DNA from: Candidatus Guanabacterium sedimentis
GTDB lineage: Bacteria; Acidobacteriota; B3-B38; Guanabaribacteriales; B3-B38
DNA length: 42,893 bases
Direction of reading: 5' to 3'
Assembly (NCBI GenBank): GCA_902505605.1
Contig: CABWKN010000157.1
Coordinates: forward strand, 1-42,893
Within the stretch, counting starts at the first letter, position 1, and each line of letters begins with the position of its first letter. Positions 17,701 to 25,547 of the stretch are shown piece by piece. Both the position numbers and the translations under genes were made by a program. The notes under the pieces were generated by a model. That model did no database searches. It saw only the letters and a program-made list of their open reading frames with translations, and was not told the origin of the DNA.

Positions 17701-18075
17701 AAGGTCTGTTTGATTGATGAGTTTTCCGCTTCCGATGGGGACATCTTTCCATATCGTTTCAGGAAAGCTAAACTCGGCAAATTAATCGGAAAACGCACCT
17801 GGGGTGGCGTGGTCGGGATTCGTGGTTCCTTACCCCTGGTTGATGGCGGCTTTCTAATGAAGCCGGAGTTTGCTATCTATAGCGCAGACGGGAAAGAATG
17901 GATTATTGAGGGGCACGGTGTTGAGCCTGATATTTATGTGGATAATGACCCAGCCAAGGAGTATGCAGGCATCGATGAGCAGTTGAACAAGGCTATTGAA
18001 GTCATTCTCGAAGAGTTGAAAACCAAAGAAAGGGAATTGCCTCCGCCTCCACCCAATGCTAATAAGGACAAATAA
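14782..18075 (+). CDS. Secreted Tricorn-like serine protease
   Basis: The 1097-residue protein has a signal peptide (basic start, hydrophobic core, likely cleavage after SYA at residue 23), so it acts in the periplasm or outside the cell. An N-terminal WD40-like six- to seven-bladed propeller (about 30-320) and a second one (about 330-690) show repeated FSPDGKNIAF-type strands. A low-complexity charged linker lies near 545-590. The C1 and PDZ regions (about 705-870) and the C-terminal S41-family catalytic core follow. The tricorn residues are visible: His760 in NIGHTYVGGG, nucleophile Ser984 with Asp985 in EFSASDGDIF, and probable Glu1043 in IIEGHGVEPD. Such enzymes degrade oligopeptides. The gene is monocistronic, and the polyproline C-terminus is unremarkable. 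The family call is firm; substrates are unknown. Confidence 0.93.
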   Translation: MKPKKLFGFLLVVFLLYCGLSYAMPEARPLRFPAIYHDQIVFTYAGDLYTVPSTGGVARKLTSHEGFEIFARFSPDGKNIAFTGEYDGNREVYLLPANGGVPERLTYTTSLGRDDISDRMGPNNIVMGWKHDNKHIVFRSRMREWNDFNGQLYFSSVDGGVPVQLPLPRGGFCSFSPDDKKLAYNRIFREFRTWKRYRGGMADDIWIYDFDTKKIQNITNNPAQDIIPMWSGDKIYFISDRDENKKMNLYVYDMATKETRKLTNFTEFDIKFPSLGSEAVVFENGGYIYRFDLTEEQAVKVPIVIANDMVSGRDKIVSVMDKITNYEIAPDGKRALFGARGEIFTVPAKHGNTRNLTNTSGFHERNSKWSPDGKWIAYISDASGANEIYIMPQDGAEKPQQITKDADTYKYQIYWSPDSKKLLWSDKKLRLNYVDIETKKTVEVARAKAWEIGQYAWSPDSMWIAYAKPEAEAMTKVYLYSLSAEKTYEVTDGWYSSHSPSFSSDGKFLFFVSDRDFNPIYSRTEWNHAYLAMSRVYLVTLSADEKSPFEPISDEVELKQEVSEETGKSGSKLAPDKKENSQEKEVQVKVDPAGLKGRIVGLPIEIAYYGHITSVGDKIYYMKRKDGERKSSLKMYDLEEKEEKDLGYINGYEISADQKKMLVSQNRSFAIIDLPRAPIKIQDKLDLSHMEMKLDRREEWNQIFDECWRQMKYFFYDPNMHGVDWEAIKLRYQPLAQAVNHRADLTYVIGEMVGELNIGHTYVGGGDVPDLKKIKVGRLGAQFVRDPKTRFYKITEILKGQNWDRSLRSPLTEIGVNVKEGDYIIAINGKPTNTMTDMYEALLNTVGKQVTLKVNTKPEEKESREVVVVPIENEQSLHYYNWVQNNIEKVNKATDGKVGYIHIPDMGARGLNEFVKHFYPQLRKKALIIDVRSNGGGNVSPMLIERLRREIAMVGIARNTIPTPDPEAMILGPKVCLIDEFSASDGDIFPYRFRKAKLGKLIGKRTWGGVVGIRGSLPLVDGGFLMKPEFAIYSADGKEWIIEGHGVEPDIYVDNDPAKEYAGIDEQLNKAIEVILEELKTKERELPPPPPNANKDK

Positions 18076-18314
18076 ACAAATTCCCGGTTTGTTGTTTTGC
18101 TTTTGAGGTAAGAGGAAAAGGCTATATCTGTATTTAATCTCTTACCGAAGATGAAAAGAGTTAAGTGCCCTGCCGTAAAAAGTAGTGTGTGGTCGTTGCA
18201 AAAATCCCCTTCCTGTGCCGGGTACAGTTCTTGGTCTCCGCCAGAGGAAGTAGCAAATTTTCCTTCGAATTTGATTAACACAGTTCGACCCAAGCTAAAG
18301 CTGACCAGTCAGTT

Positions 18315-18377
18315 TCTCCGCCCTTTTCTATCCTGTTTAAATATTATTTGCCCTTAATCCTATTATTCTATTATAAT
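18315..18377 (+). repeat. Imperfect intergenic repeat, copy 2
   Basis: This is the partner of 14411-14473. It ends in a consensus TATAAT 28 bases before the first atp gene, which makes a promoter function plausible for this copy. Confidence 0.5.
18348..18377 (+). promoter_or_regulatory. Candidate promoter of the atpZIBE operon
   Basis: TATAAT at 18372-18377 is a perfect -10; TTGCCC at 18348-18353, spaced 18 bases, is a partial -35. It lies 28 bases from the atpZ start codon. Confidence 0.5.
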
Positions 18378-18404
18378 TAGATAAAAAGAGAGCAATCAGA
18401 ACTG

Positions 18405-18620
18405 ATGACCCAAAATAAAGCCTTCTGGGGCAAAACAGCACTTCTTTCCTCTGCCGGACTGATGTTCCCTCTCTGTACTGCTATAGGATATGGCTGGGGA
18501 TATCTAATGGATAAATGGCTGGGCACTAAGCCCATCTTTTCCATCATCTTCCTCCTCTTCGGAATTGCCGCCGGGTTTATAAACTTTTTCCGCGTTATTG
18601 CCAAAATTGAAGATAAGTAG
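18405..18620 (+). CDS. atpZ: AtpZ/AtpQ-like small ATP synthase-associated membrane protein
   Basis: The 71-residue protein has two hydrophobic segments (about 13-33 and 44-63), with GYGWGYLMDKWLGTKP between them and the AAGFINFFRVI end typical of the AtpZ/AtpQ family. In other bacteria it forms, with AtpI, a channel thought to supply Mg2+ or Ca2+ or to help c-ring assembly. Its position as first gene of an atpZ-atpI-atpB-atpE cluster fits. The ATG lies 28 bases after a TATAAT box; the ribosome site is weak. The 3' end overlaps the next gene. Confidence 0.8.
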   Translation: MTQNKAFWGKTALLSSAGLMFPLCTAIGYGWGYLMDKWLGTKPIFSIIFLLFGIAAGFINFFRVIAKIEDK

Positions 18621-19011
18621 CTGGACACTATTTAAGGATGAGGACCCACTGGTAAGAAGAGTGGGACGAAACGCCGTCATCTACCTCGTTGGGCTTGTCG
18701 GGGTAAGCCCTGTGCTTTTCGGCTGGCGGTTCGCCGGAGGATGCCTCATAGGGGGAGTAATTGCCATTTTAGCCTTTCAATGGCTGAAAAGGGGGAGCGA
18801 CATCATTTTGAGCGGGAAGAAGAGGGGCTCTATAGCGGCGAATCTATTCAAATTTCTCCTTCGTTTTCTCTTGATTGCGGCGGCGTTATATGGTAGTATT
18901 AAAATCAATTTTTTTGATGTGAACGGCATTGTTCTGGGGATTTCGGCTATGGTCGCCGGAGTAATAGGAGAAGGTTTTTATCAGATGGCTTTGATTTTCA
19001 AGAAGCGGTGA
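18598..19011 (+). CDS. atpI: AtpI-like ATP synthase subunit I
   Basis: The product of up to 137 residues has four hydrophobic stretches (about 28-45, 48-63, 84-101 and 106-130), consistent with AtpI, the small membrane protein that precedes Fo subunit a and helps c-ring assembly. The start is uncertain: TTG at 18598 or 18607 overlaps the upstream gene, and GTG at 18661 would shorten it by 21 residues. Sequence identity within this family is low, so the call leans on membrane pattern and gene order. It ends six bases before atpB. Confidence 0.7.
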   Translation: MPKLKISSWTLFKDEDPLVRRVGRNAVIYLVGLVGVSPVLFGWRFAGGCLIGGVIAILAFQWLKRGSDIILSGKKRGSIAANLFKFLLRFLLIAAALYGSIKINFFDVNGIVLGISAMVAGVIGEGFYQMALIFKKR

Positions 19012-19017
19012 TGCCAA

Positions 19018-19731
19018 ATGCCTGAAGAACATTCTCTGCTTTACAGCCTTATTAATCCACTTCTGGTAAAGCTGTTTCATCTGCCGGAAGATGCCTCTGT
19101 CATTCCTGAGCATGTGCTTATGGCCATAGTGGTGGTAGTAGGCTGCAGCATTCTGTTTCCCCTTATTCGCAGAAAGCTCCGACCGACCAATCCGAGCTAC
19201 TTCCAGCAGGTACTGGAGCTGGGAGTGGAGTGGGTGCTTCGGCTCCTCACCAGCCAAATCGGTCCCCAAGGAAAGAAATACCTCCCGCTTATTGGCACAT
19301 TGGGGATATTCATCCTTTTCGCTAACCTCCTCGGCATCGTGCCCGGCTTTCTGCCCCCTACCAGCAACATTAACACCACCGTAGGGTTAGCGTTAGTTTC
19401 CTTTTGCTATTATAATATGATGGGAGTCAGGGAGAAAGGCTTGCTAAGGTATATGAAGCAATTCGGAGGAACCGTATGGTGGATGTCCCCCTTGATCTTC
19501 CCTATCGAGGTCATAAGCCACTTTGCTCGCCCACTTTCCCTCTCCGTCAGGCTTTTCGGGAATATCTTCGGCGACCATGTACTGATTATGGTATTCTTCT
19601 CCCTTTTTCCTCTGTTCGTTCCGCTACCGATGATATGTTTGAGCCTTTTTGTAGCCGGGATACAGACCTATATATTTGTATTATTGTCAACCATTTACAT
19701 CTCTGGTGCGGTAGCTGCCGAGGAGCATTAA
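19018..19731 (+). CDS. atpB: F-type ATP synthase Fo subunit a
   Basis: The 237-residue membrane protein is subunit a, which forms the two ion half-channels against the c-ring. The essential arginine is R178 in SLSVRLFGNIFGDH, and the upstream FANLLGIVPGFLPPTSNINT and downstream GIQTYIFVLLSTIYISGA segments are typical. About five to six membrane helices are visible. The length is normal. It is followed by a 108-base gap and then atpE. Subunits b, delta, alpha, gamma, beta and epsilon are absent from the window, so the ATP synthase genes are split into at least two loci, as in several other phyla. Confidence 0.96.
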   Translation: MPEEHSLLYSLINPLLVKLFHLPEDASVIPEHVLMAIVVVVGCSILFPLIRRKLRPTNPSYFQQVLELGVEWVLRLLTSQIGPQGKKYLPLIGTLGIFILFANLLGIVPGFLPPTSNINTTVGLALVSFCYYNMMGVREKGLLRYMKQFGGTVWWMSPLIFPIEVISHFARPLSLSVRLFGNIFGDHVLIMVFFSLFPLFVPLPMICLSLFVAGIQTYIFVLLSTIYISGAVAAEEH

Positions 19732-19839
19732 ACAAAACGAGGAGCTATACGATTTGGAGTAATACATTGAATCATTATCCAGAAACTAAAAGAAATTTTA
19801 CAAACTCAACCTATTACTTTTAAAAGGAGGAGGGGTAAA

Positions 19840-20163
19840 GTGTACCGGAAACCGTTGATAATGCTGTTCTTAGCAGGAATGCTGTTGCTGTTAGTAGCTC
19901 CAGCATTCGCTCAGGAGGAGAAACCCTTGAAGGAGACCGACCCCAGAGTAGCCATCTGGGCTATGATTCTCTCCGCAGCGGTGATGGGTCTGGTCTCCTG
20001 TCTTTGCGCCTGGGCACAGAGCAGTGCTCTAGCATCAGCTTGTGAAGGAATGGCGCGAAACCCATCGGCGGCTGGAGATATAAGAGGAATTCTTATTATA
20101 GGGTTGGTGTTAATCGAGTCCCTAGCATTGTACAGCCTGGTGGTAATCTTCATTAAAATATAA
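19840..20163 (+). CDS. atpE: F-type ATP synthase subunit c with signal peptide and Na+-type ligands
   Basis: The 107-residue protein has an N-terminal signal-peptide-like region (basic, hydrophobic, PAFAQ at about 21-25) and then a two-helix c subunit. Helix 1 contains Q60, the connecting loop is ARNPSAAGDIRG, and helix 2 carries the ion carboxylate E93 followed by S94 in LIESLALYSLV. In Na+-driven c-rings (Ilyobacter type) the ligands are Gln32, Glu65 and Ser66, which align with Q60, E93 and S94. The proline four residues before the glutamine is cysteine here (C56). Na+ coupling is therefore likely but not certain. The start is GTG after a strong AAAGGAGGAGG. It is the last gene of the cluster. 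Confidence 0.94.
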   Translation: MYRKPLIMLFLAGMLLLLVAPAFAQEEKPLKETDPRVAIWAMILSAAVMGLVSCLCAWAQSSALASACEGMARNPSAAGDIRGILIIGLVLIESLALYSLVVIFIKI

Positions 20164-20178
20164 GCTTCTGGAAGATAG

Positions 20179-20197
20179 CCCATCCTCCGGAGATGGG
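20179..20197 (+). other. Stem-loop directly after atpE
   Basis: CCCATC (20179-20184) pairs with GATGGG (20192-20197), with further pairing possible inside. No T-tract follows, so it may stabilise the atp mRNA end or be a weak or factor-dependent terminator. A second hairpin, TCTCCC (20261-20266) with GGGAGA (20271-20276) around TGAA, lies before the next gene. Confidence 0.4.
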
Positions 20198-20338
20198 AAA
20201 ATAGAGAGAGTTTTCCCGGATGTATTGACTTCTCGCCTCCCAGGGAGCAAATACTATGAATCTCCCTGAAGGGAGAGGGGAGGCCTGTTATTCATGAAAC
20301 ATATATTCATTTATTATTAAATCCTCTCAGGAGGTAAG

Positions 20339-20923
20339 ATGGAACCTTTCGTAATCAAGGACGATAAAGTAAATGTGGCTGAGATTATGGAGCACATCCG
20401 CCAGCAAATTGAGAAGAAAAAGAGAGTATTGTATTCAGAGAAGGAATTGGAAGAGCTGGCAAAAACCAAACTTAGCTCTTACATTCACTTCTCTGAAGTG
20501 AAAAGCTCCTTTGCCGAAGAGCTTCAAGCCCTGAAAGCCGATTGGAACATCTCCATATCCCTGGAGTCCATCTACCAATCCCACCCCAGCCTTTACGGGA
20601 GGATGATCTACCGAGCCAGGAAGCTCTTTCGACCTATTTTAAAGTTCTTTATGAACATTGATGTCCTTTTTCCTGAGTTACATAAGCAATCCATGCTCAA
20701 TCTCAACTTCGCCCATCTGTTCCATAATCTCATCCTGGAGCTCACCAAGCTACGGTTAGAGCATGATGAATTGAAAAGCCGCCTCGACGACCTCCAGCAG
20801 CGATTGGAGCTACAAACCAAAAGGGAGAGAACCCTGGAAAAGATGTTGGTCTTCAAAAAAACCACCTCTCCTGGCAAACAAACCAAAAGCAAAGAAAGCT
20901 CTCCCGACAAGGACAAAAGGTGA
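20339..20923 (+). CDS. Coiled-coil protein heading a glycosyltransferase operon
   Basis: I do not recognise a named family for this 194-residue protein. The N-terminus KVNVAEIMEHIRQQIEKKK resembles a short motif often found at the start of proteins in surface-polysaccharide clusters. A middle part rich in aromatic residues (about 75-115, YGRMIYRARKLFRPILKFF) could be an amphipathic membrane-contact helix. A heptad-type coiled coil (about 120-165, LILELTKLRLEHDELKSRL) and a charged, lysine-rich tail follow. There is no signal peptide. The ATG has GGAGG eight bases upstream, and its TGA overlaps the GTG of the first glycosyltransferase. A scaffold or anchor for the glycosyltransferases is a reasonable guess. 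Confidence 0.75.
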   Translation: MEPFVIKDDKVNVAEIMEHIRQQIEKKKRVLYSEKELEELAKTKLSSYIHFSEVKSSFAEELQALKADWNISISLESIYQSHPSLYGRMIYRARKLFRPILKFFMNIDVLFPELHKQSMLNLNFAHLFHNLILELTKLRLEHDELKSRLDDLQQRLELQTKRERTLEKMLVFKKTTSPGKQTKSKESSPDKDKR

Positions 20924-22164
20924 AGTCAACCCCCCATTTGCCCATGCCCTATTCAGGTGAAAAAAGGAATCACTCTCCCCTAAGGATTGCCTTTGTTATC
21001 CAACGATACGGTTTGGAGGTCAACGGGGGAGCAGAACTCCATTGCCGATGGATAGCAGAGCGTCTGGCTAAGTATTACAAGGTGGAAGTCCTCACCACTC
21101 AAGCCCTCGATTACCTCACCTGGAAGAACCATTACCCCCGGGGAAGAGCTCTGGTAAACCGGATTCCGGTAACGAGGTTACCAGTTAGAAAGGTAAGAGA
21201 CTCTTATAGATTTGGTCTGATTCAGGAATATGTCTTTAACCAACCCCATCAGGAGAAGGACGAGCTTCGCTGGCTCAAAGAGGAAGGCCCCTACTCCCCT
21301 GCCCTGATCAAGGAGATAAAAAGAAAAAAGAAAGAATTTGACTACTTCATCTTCTTCAGCTATCGCTACTATCACTCTTATTATGGCATTAACACAGTCC
21401 CTGAGAAGAGCATCTTAGTTCCCACCGCCGAGCACGACCCGACTATCTACCTGAGCATCTTTCGTTCTTCATTTACCCGAGCCCAGGCTATTGTTTACAA
21501 CTCAGTTGAAGAGAAAGAGTTGATTAACAAAATCTCTCACAATGAGGATGTTCTGGGCGATATAGTAGGCGTAGGAACAGAGCTTCTACCAGAGACAGAT
21601 GCTACCTCTTTTCGCCAGAAATTCAACATCCCGGGGAAGTTCATCCTCTATATAGGTCGTATTGATGAAAATAAGGGTTGTTCACAGCTCTTCCGCTACT
21701 TCCTCCGCTTTCTGGAAAACACTAAAGACGAAAAGCTCCAACTCATCTTGATAGGCTCCAGCGTGATGGAGATTCCCCAGCACCTTCAAATCCGTCATTT
21801 AGGATTCATTTCCGACCAGGACAAGTTCAATGCCCTTGCTGGTGCTGAGCTCCTGGTGATGCCCTCCTTCTATGAGAGCCTCTCGATGGTATTGCTGGAA
21901 GCATGGGCCATGGGCAAGCCGGCATTAGCCAATGGCAAGTGCGAGGTCCTCCGCGGGCAATGCCTCCGCAGCAATGCCGGGCTTTTTTATACCTCTGATG
22001 AAGAGTTTCAGATGGCACTGGAGTTGCTACTGAAGAACCGAACTCTCTCTAAAGCTTTGGGCAAAAATGGAAGAAGATTTTACCAGCAGAATTATACCTG
22101 GGATATAATTGAGAAGAAATACATCAACCTGATAGATCAATTGGAGGGCAGACAAATAGAGTGA
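20920..22164 (+). CDS. Glycosyltransferase family 4, type A
   Basis: The 414-residue protein is a GT-B-fold transferase. The N-terminal domain opens with IAFVIQRYGLEVNGGAELHC, the acceptor-side glycine-rich loop of GT4 enzymes. The C-terminal donor domain has ILYIGRIDENKGCSQLF and the EX7E-type motif in YESLSMVLLEAWAMGKPAL. The start is GTG, overlapping the upstream stop. It is about the same length as, and clearly paralogous to, the gene at 24331: both share FVIQRYG, a TWKNH motif and the LRSN-G element after the donor site. It probably adds a sugar during surface glycan synthesis at the inner membrane. Sugar and linkage cannot be read from sequence. Confidence 0.9.
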   Translation: MKSTPHLPMPYSGEKRNHSPLRIAFVIQRYGLEVNGGAELHCRWIAERLAKYYKVEVLTTQALDYLTWKNHYPRGRALVNRIPVTRLPVRKVRDSYRFGLIQEYVFNQPHQEKDELRWLKEEGPYSPALIKEIKRKKKEFDYFIFFSYRYYHSYYGINTVPEKSILVPTAEHDPTIYLSIFRSSFTRAQAIVYNSVEEKELINKISHNEDVLGDIVGVGTELLPETDATSFRQKFNIPGKFILYIGRIDENKGCSQLFRYFLRFLENTKDEKLQLILIGSSVMEIPQHLQIRHLGFISDQDKFNALAGAELLVMPSFYESLSMVLLEAWAMGKPALANGKCEVLRGQCLRSNAGLFYTSDEEFQMALELLLKNRTLSKALGKNGRRFYQQNYTWDIIEKKYINLIDQLEGRQIE

Positions 22165-23264
22165 GCCCTAAATCGAGAGTTCGAAGGGGGAAGGGTATGC
22201 AAGTTCATCAGATGCTCATTTCCATGAGCTATGGCGATGCCATCACCGACTACACCCTGGAAATCCAGAAGATTCTCAGGCACCGAGGATTCCACTCGGA
22301 AATCTTCGTGGAAATGTGTGATACGCGAATGTGGAAGCATACCAGGAGATTCGAGAAATATCCTGAGATAAGCTCCCCCTCCAACATTCTTATCCTCCAC
22401 TTCTCCATCTTCTCCAAGGTCTCCAAATTAGCCTACTATCTCCCCGACAAAAAGATTTTGCTCTATCACAATATCACGCCCAGCCACTTCTTTGTCAATT
22501 ATCATTCCGTCCTGGCAGGTGAATGCTATCATGGTCGCAGGGAGCTTAAAGCATTTAAAGATAAGTGCGAATTAGCGCTGGGCGACTCTGAATTCAACCG
22601 GCAGGAGCTGGATAGCCTTGGCTTCCCGCAAACAGGAGTGCTCCCCATCATCATCAACTTTAAGAAGTATGACCAGCCAGCTGACCCTCTGGTTCCCCAT
22701 CTTTATCCTAAAGGAAAAACCACTTTCCTCTTCGTGGGAAGGATGATCCCCAATAAAAGAGTGGAAGACATCATTAAGCTATTTTTTTACTATCATAAAT
22801 ACATCAATCACAGATCTCAACTGATACTGGTGGGGCAATACCACGGGTTCGAACGATACTACAACTCTCTGAAGGACCTTATTGCCGAGCTCTCACTGGA
22901 AGATGTCTATTTCACCGGGCATGTGGAATTTGAGGAGCTTATTGCCTTTTATAAAATGGCCGATGTTTACATCTCTATGAGCGAGCACGAGGGGTTTTGC
23001 GTACCCATCCTTGAATCTCTGCACTTCCAAATACCGGTAGTAGCCTACAATTCATCGGCAGTCCCTTACACCATGAGGGGAGGTGGGGTACTGGTCAACC
23101 ATAAAAACTTCCCCCTGATTGCTGAGCTCATCCATCATATCTTTAGCCACCCTTCGCTTAAAGATGAGATTATCGCTTCTCAGAATAGAGTCTTGGCTGA
23201 GCTCAAGCGAGTGAGGAGCGACCGGTTATTATTGAAATATGTGGAGACGGTGGCAGCTCGATGA
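22161..23264 (+). CDS. Glycosyltransferase family 4, type B
   Basis: The 367-residue GT-B transferase belongs to a different subfamily from its upstream neighbour. The N-terminus reads VHQMLISMSYGDAITDYTLE, the middle ILLYHNITPSHFF, and the donor domain FLFVGRMIPNKRVEDI and MSEHEGFCVPILESLH, with the catalytic-type EX7E pair. YNSSAVPYTMRGGGVLV follows. Its GTG overlaps the previous stop by four bases and its end overlaps the next gene by four. An internal ATG at 22197 (the MQVHQ start) aligns better with the N-terminus of its paralogue at 23261 and may be the true start; it follows GGGGGAAGGG. Confidence 0.9.
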   Translation: MSPKSRVRRGKGMQVHQMLISMSYGDAITDYTLEIQKILRHRGFHSEIFVEMCDTRMWKHTRRFEKYPEISSPSNILILHFSIFSKVSKLAYYLPDKKILLYHNITPSHFFVNYHSVLAGECYHGRRELKAFKDKCELALGDSEFNRQELDSLGFPQTGVLPIIINFKKYDQPADPLVPHLYPKGKTTFLFVGRMIPNKRVEDIIKLFFYYHKYINHRSQLILVGQYHGFERYYNSLKDLIAELSLEDVYFTGHVEFEELIAFYKMADVYISMSEHEGFCVPILESLHFQIPVVAYNSSAVPYTMRGGGVLVNHKNFPLIAELIHHIFSHPSLKDEIIASQNRVLAELKRVRSDRLLLKYVETVAAR

Positions 23265-24334
23265 AGATAAGCCAGTTAGTCCCGGCGATGCATTATGGGG
23301 ATGCTATAGGAGATAGTGCCCGCAGGATGAAGCTACTGTTTATTCAACGGGGCTATGAGGCTGAGATTTACTCCCTCACCATAGATGAGGACCTAAAGAA
23401 CGAGATCAAACCCTTTGCGCAGTTCCGCCAGGAATATCGCTCCGATGACCTCGTCCTGCTCCACTTTGCCCTCCCCTCCCCCATGACCCACCTCTTCAGA
23501 GAGCTTTCAGGAAAGAAACTCATCATCTATCACAATATTACCCCGCCGGAATTCTTCGTCCCTTATAGCTCGGAGCTGGCTCATATAGCGGCAGTTGGAA
23601 GGGAAGAGCTTGCCTCCCTGGCTCAGGTAACAGATATAGCTCTGGCAGACTCCGAATATAACCGCCAGGAGCTGGAACAACTGAATTTCCCCCGCACCGC
23701 CGTGTTACCTCTCTTTGTGGACCTGAAGAGGTATAACCAGCCCCTCGATCCCCTGGTACTTGAAATGTTTGAGGAAGCCGACTCCTTAAACATTCTGTCA
23801 GTGGGAAGGTTAGTCCCCAATAAGAAAATTGAAGACCTGCTGAAGATAACAGCTTACATAAAACGCTACATCACCCCGGTGGTCAGGCTCATTTTGGTGG
23901 GAAAATATAACCTTCTTCCCAATTACTACCATCTTCTGAAGGAACTCAATGTTAACCTCAGGCTCACCAATGAGCATGTTATCTTCACCGGCCATGTCAG
24001 CCCTGAGGAATTAGTAACCTATTACAAAATTGCCGATATATATCTCTCTATGAGCGAGCACGAGGGATTCTGCCTCCCTTTGGTAGAAAGTATGCACCTT
24101 AATGTCCCCATCATAGCCTATAACTCCACCGCCATCCCTTATACCCTGGGGGATGCTGGCATACGGGTAAAGGTTAAGAATATACCAGAAATTGCCGAGC
24201 TGTGTTATCATCTGGCACACAACCAACAGTTACGCCAACGTATTATCTCCGCCCAGCAGAGGCGTCTTCGGGATTTTGAAACCTCCAAATTAGAGAAGCT
24301 CTTGATGCGTCACATCAGCGAGGTTTTGGGATGA
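23261..24334 (+). CDS. Glycosyltransferase family 4, type B paralogue
   Basis: The 357-residue transferase is a close paralogue of the preceding gene. It shares MHYGDAIGD, LIIYHNITPPEFF, the ADSEYNRQELE segment, LSVGRLVPNKKIEDLL and MSEHEGFCLPLVESMH, then IAYNSTAIPYTLGDAG. It overlaps both neighbours by four bases (ATGA). Tandem duplication followed by divergence of acceptor or donor use is likely. It is a cytoplasmic or membrane-associated enzyme by family. Confidence 0.9.
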   Translation: MKISQLVPAMHYGDAIGDSARRMKLLFIQRGYEAEIYSLTIDEDLKNEIKPFAQFRQEYRSDDLVLLHFALPSPMTHLFRELSGKKLIIYHNITPPEFFVPYSSELAHIAAVGREELASLAQVTDIALADSEYNRQELEQLNFPRTAVLPLFVDLKRYNQPLDPLVLEMFEEADSLNILSVGRLVPNKKIEDLLKITAYIKRYITPVVRLILVGKYNLLPNYYHLLKELNVNLRLTNEHVIFTGHVSPEELVTYYKIADIYLSMSEHEGFCLPLVESMHLNVPIIAYNSTAIPYTLGDAGIRVKVKNIPEIAELCYHLAHNQQLRQRIISAQQRRLRDFETSKLEKLLMRHISEVLG

Positions 24335-25542
24335 AATTAGCCTTTGTCATTCAGCGATATGGTGCCTCGGTAACCGGTGGGGCAGAGACTTTGTGCTATC
24401 AATTAGCAAAACGCCTCAGCCCCTGGTATAAGATCACGGTCATCACCACCTGCGCTCAGGATTACACCACCTGGAAGAACCACTTCCCCGCAGGTGAGTC
24501 GGTCCTGGAGGGAATCAGAATCTTAAGATTTCCCATGGAAAAAGAGCGTGATATGGCGGCTTTTAACCGCTATTCCGAATGGCTCTTCAAAAACCCCCAT
24601 CAGAAGGAAGACGAGCGCCACTGGTTGGAGCTTCAGGGACCCTATGCTCCCTCGCTCACCGAATATGTCAAAAGCCACAGCGATGAGTTTGACCTTTTTA
24701 TCTTTTTCACCTATCTCTATCATCCCACCTACTGGGGATTAAAGGAAGTAGGGGATAAGAGCATCCTCCTGCCCACCGCTCATCAAGAACTCCCTATATT
24801 CCTGGATATATACCGGGAAGTATTCAGCTCACCCGTAGGGATAATCTTTAATACTCCTCCAGAGGATAAATTTGTGCGCAAGAATTTCTCCCTGAAAGAT
24901 ATCCTCTTAACTACCATAGGGCTCGGAATCGAAATTCCTGGAAGACTCCCTGCTCAAAAATTCATCCACCATTACAAGCTCACCAGCCCGTATATTCTTT
25001 GTGTGGGAAGAATAGAGCCCGGAAAGGGGTGCCGGGAGCTCTGTCACTACTTCATCAATTTTAAAAAGATGGAGGACGAAGTGGAACTGGTCTTCATCGG
25101 AACCCTTCTGATGGAATTACCCCAGCATCCCAGCATCAGCTATTTAGGTTATCTTTCTGAGGAAGAGAAGCTAACCGCCATGAAAAAAGCCGAGGTGGTG
25201 GTGATACCATCCCCTCTGGAGAGTCTCTCCTTGAGCCTGCTGGAGGCTTTCTCGGTCAAAACTCCGGTGCTGGTGGATGAAAGGAGTGAGGTTTTAAGTG
25301 AGCACTGCCTGCGCAGCAATGGGGGTCTCTATTACAAGGAATACGAGGAATTTTATTATAGCTTGAAGCTTCTGTTATCAAGCAGAAAATTGAGGAGATT
25401 GATGGGAGATAACGGCTTTGCCTATGTGAAGGAAAATTATGATTGGCAAGAGATAGTTAGGCGCTATCGGGAATTTATCAGCCTGGTCTTCCAGCAGGTT
25501 CAGGAACGGAAAAAACACTCATCACATCCCCCCATATCTTAG
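24331..25542 (+). CDS. Glycosyltransferase family 4, type A paralogue
   Basis: The 403-residue transferase pairs with the gene at 20920. It has LAFVIQRYGASVTGGAETLC, TTWKNHFPAGE, ILCVGRIEPGKGCREL and the donor-site stretch PLESLSLSLLEAFSVKTPVL. It is the last gene of the operon and ends five bases from the convergent deoC stop. No terminator is visible in that gap, so transcripts from the two strands may overlap. Confidence 0.9.
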   Translation: MKLAFVIQRYGASVTGGAETLCYQLAKRLSPWYKITVITTCAQDYTTWKNHFPAGESVLEGIRILRFPMEKERDMAAFNRYSEWLFKNPHQKEDERHWLELQGPYAPSLTEYVKSHSDEFDLFIFFTYLYHPTYWGLKEVGDKSILLPTAHQELPIFLDIYREVFSSPVGIIFNTPPEDKFVRKNFSLKDILLTTIGLGIEIPGRLPAQKFIHHYKLTSPYILCVGRIEPGKGCRELCHYFINFKKMEDEVELVFIGTLLMELPQHPSISYLGYLSEEEKLTAMKKAEVVVIPSPLESLSLSLLEAFSVKTPVLVDERSEVLSEHCLRSNGGLYYKEYEEFYYSLKLLLSSRKLRRLMGDNGFAYVKENYDWQEIVRRYREFISLVFQQVQERKKHSSHPPIS

Positions 25543-25547
25543 CCCTT

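Larger units (their letters stand above)
18076..18404 (+). other. 329 bp intergenic region before the atp genes
   Basis: Short open frames exist on both strands but lack ribosome sites or recognisable motifs, and I do not call them. The right part holds the second copy of the intergenic repeat and a promoter-like sequence. Confidence 0.55.

Noticed and set aside
17934-18357. Short frames on both strands after the protease gene
   Set aside because: No ribosome sites, no motifs, and one overlaps the end of the protease gene.
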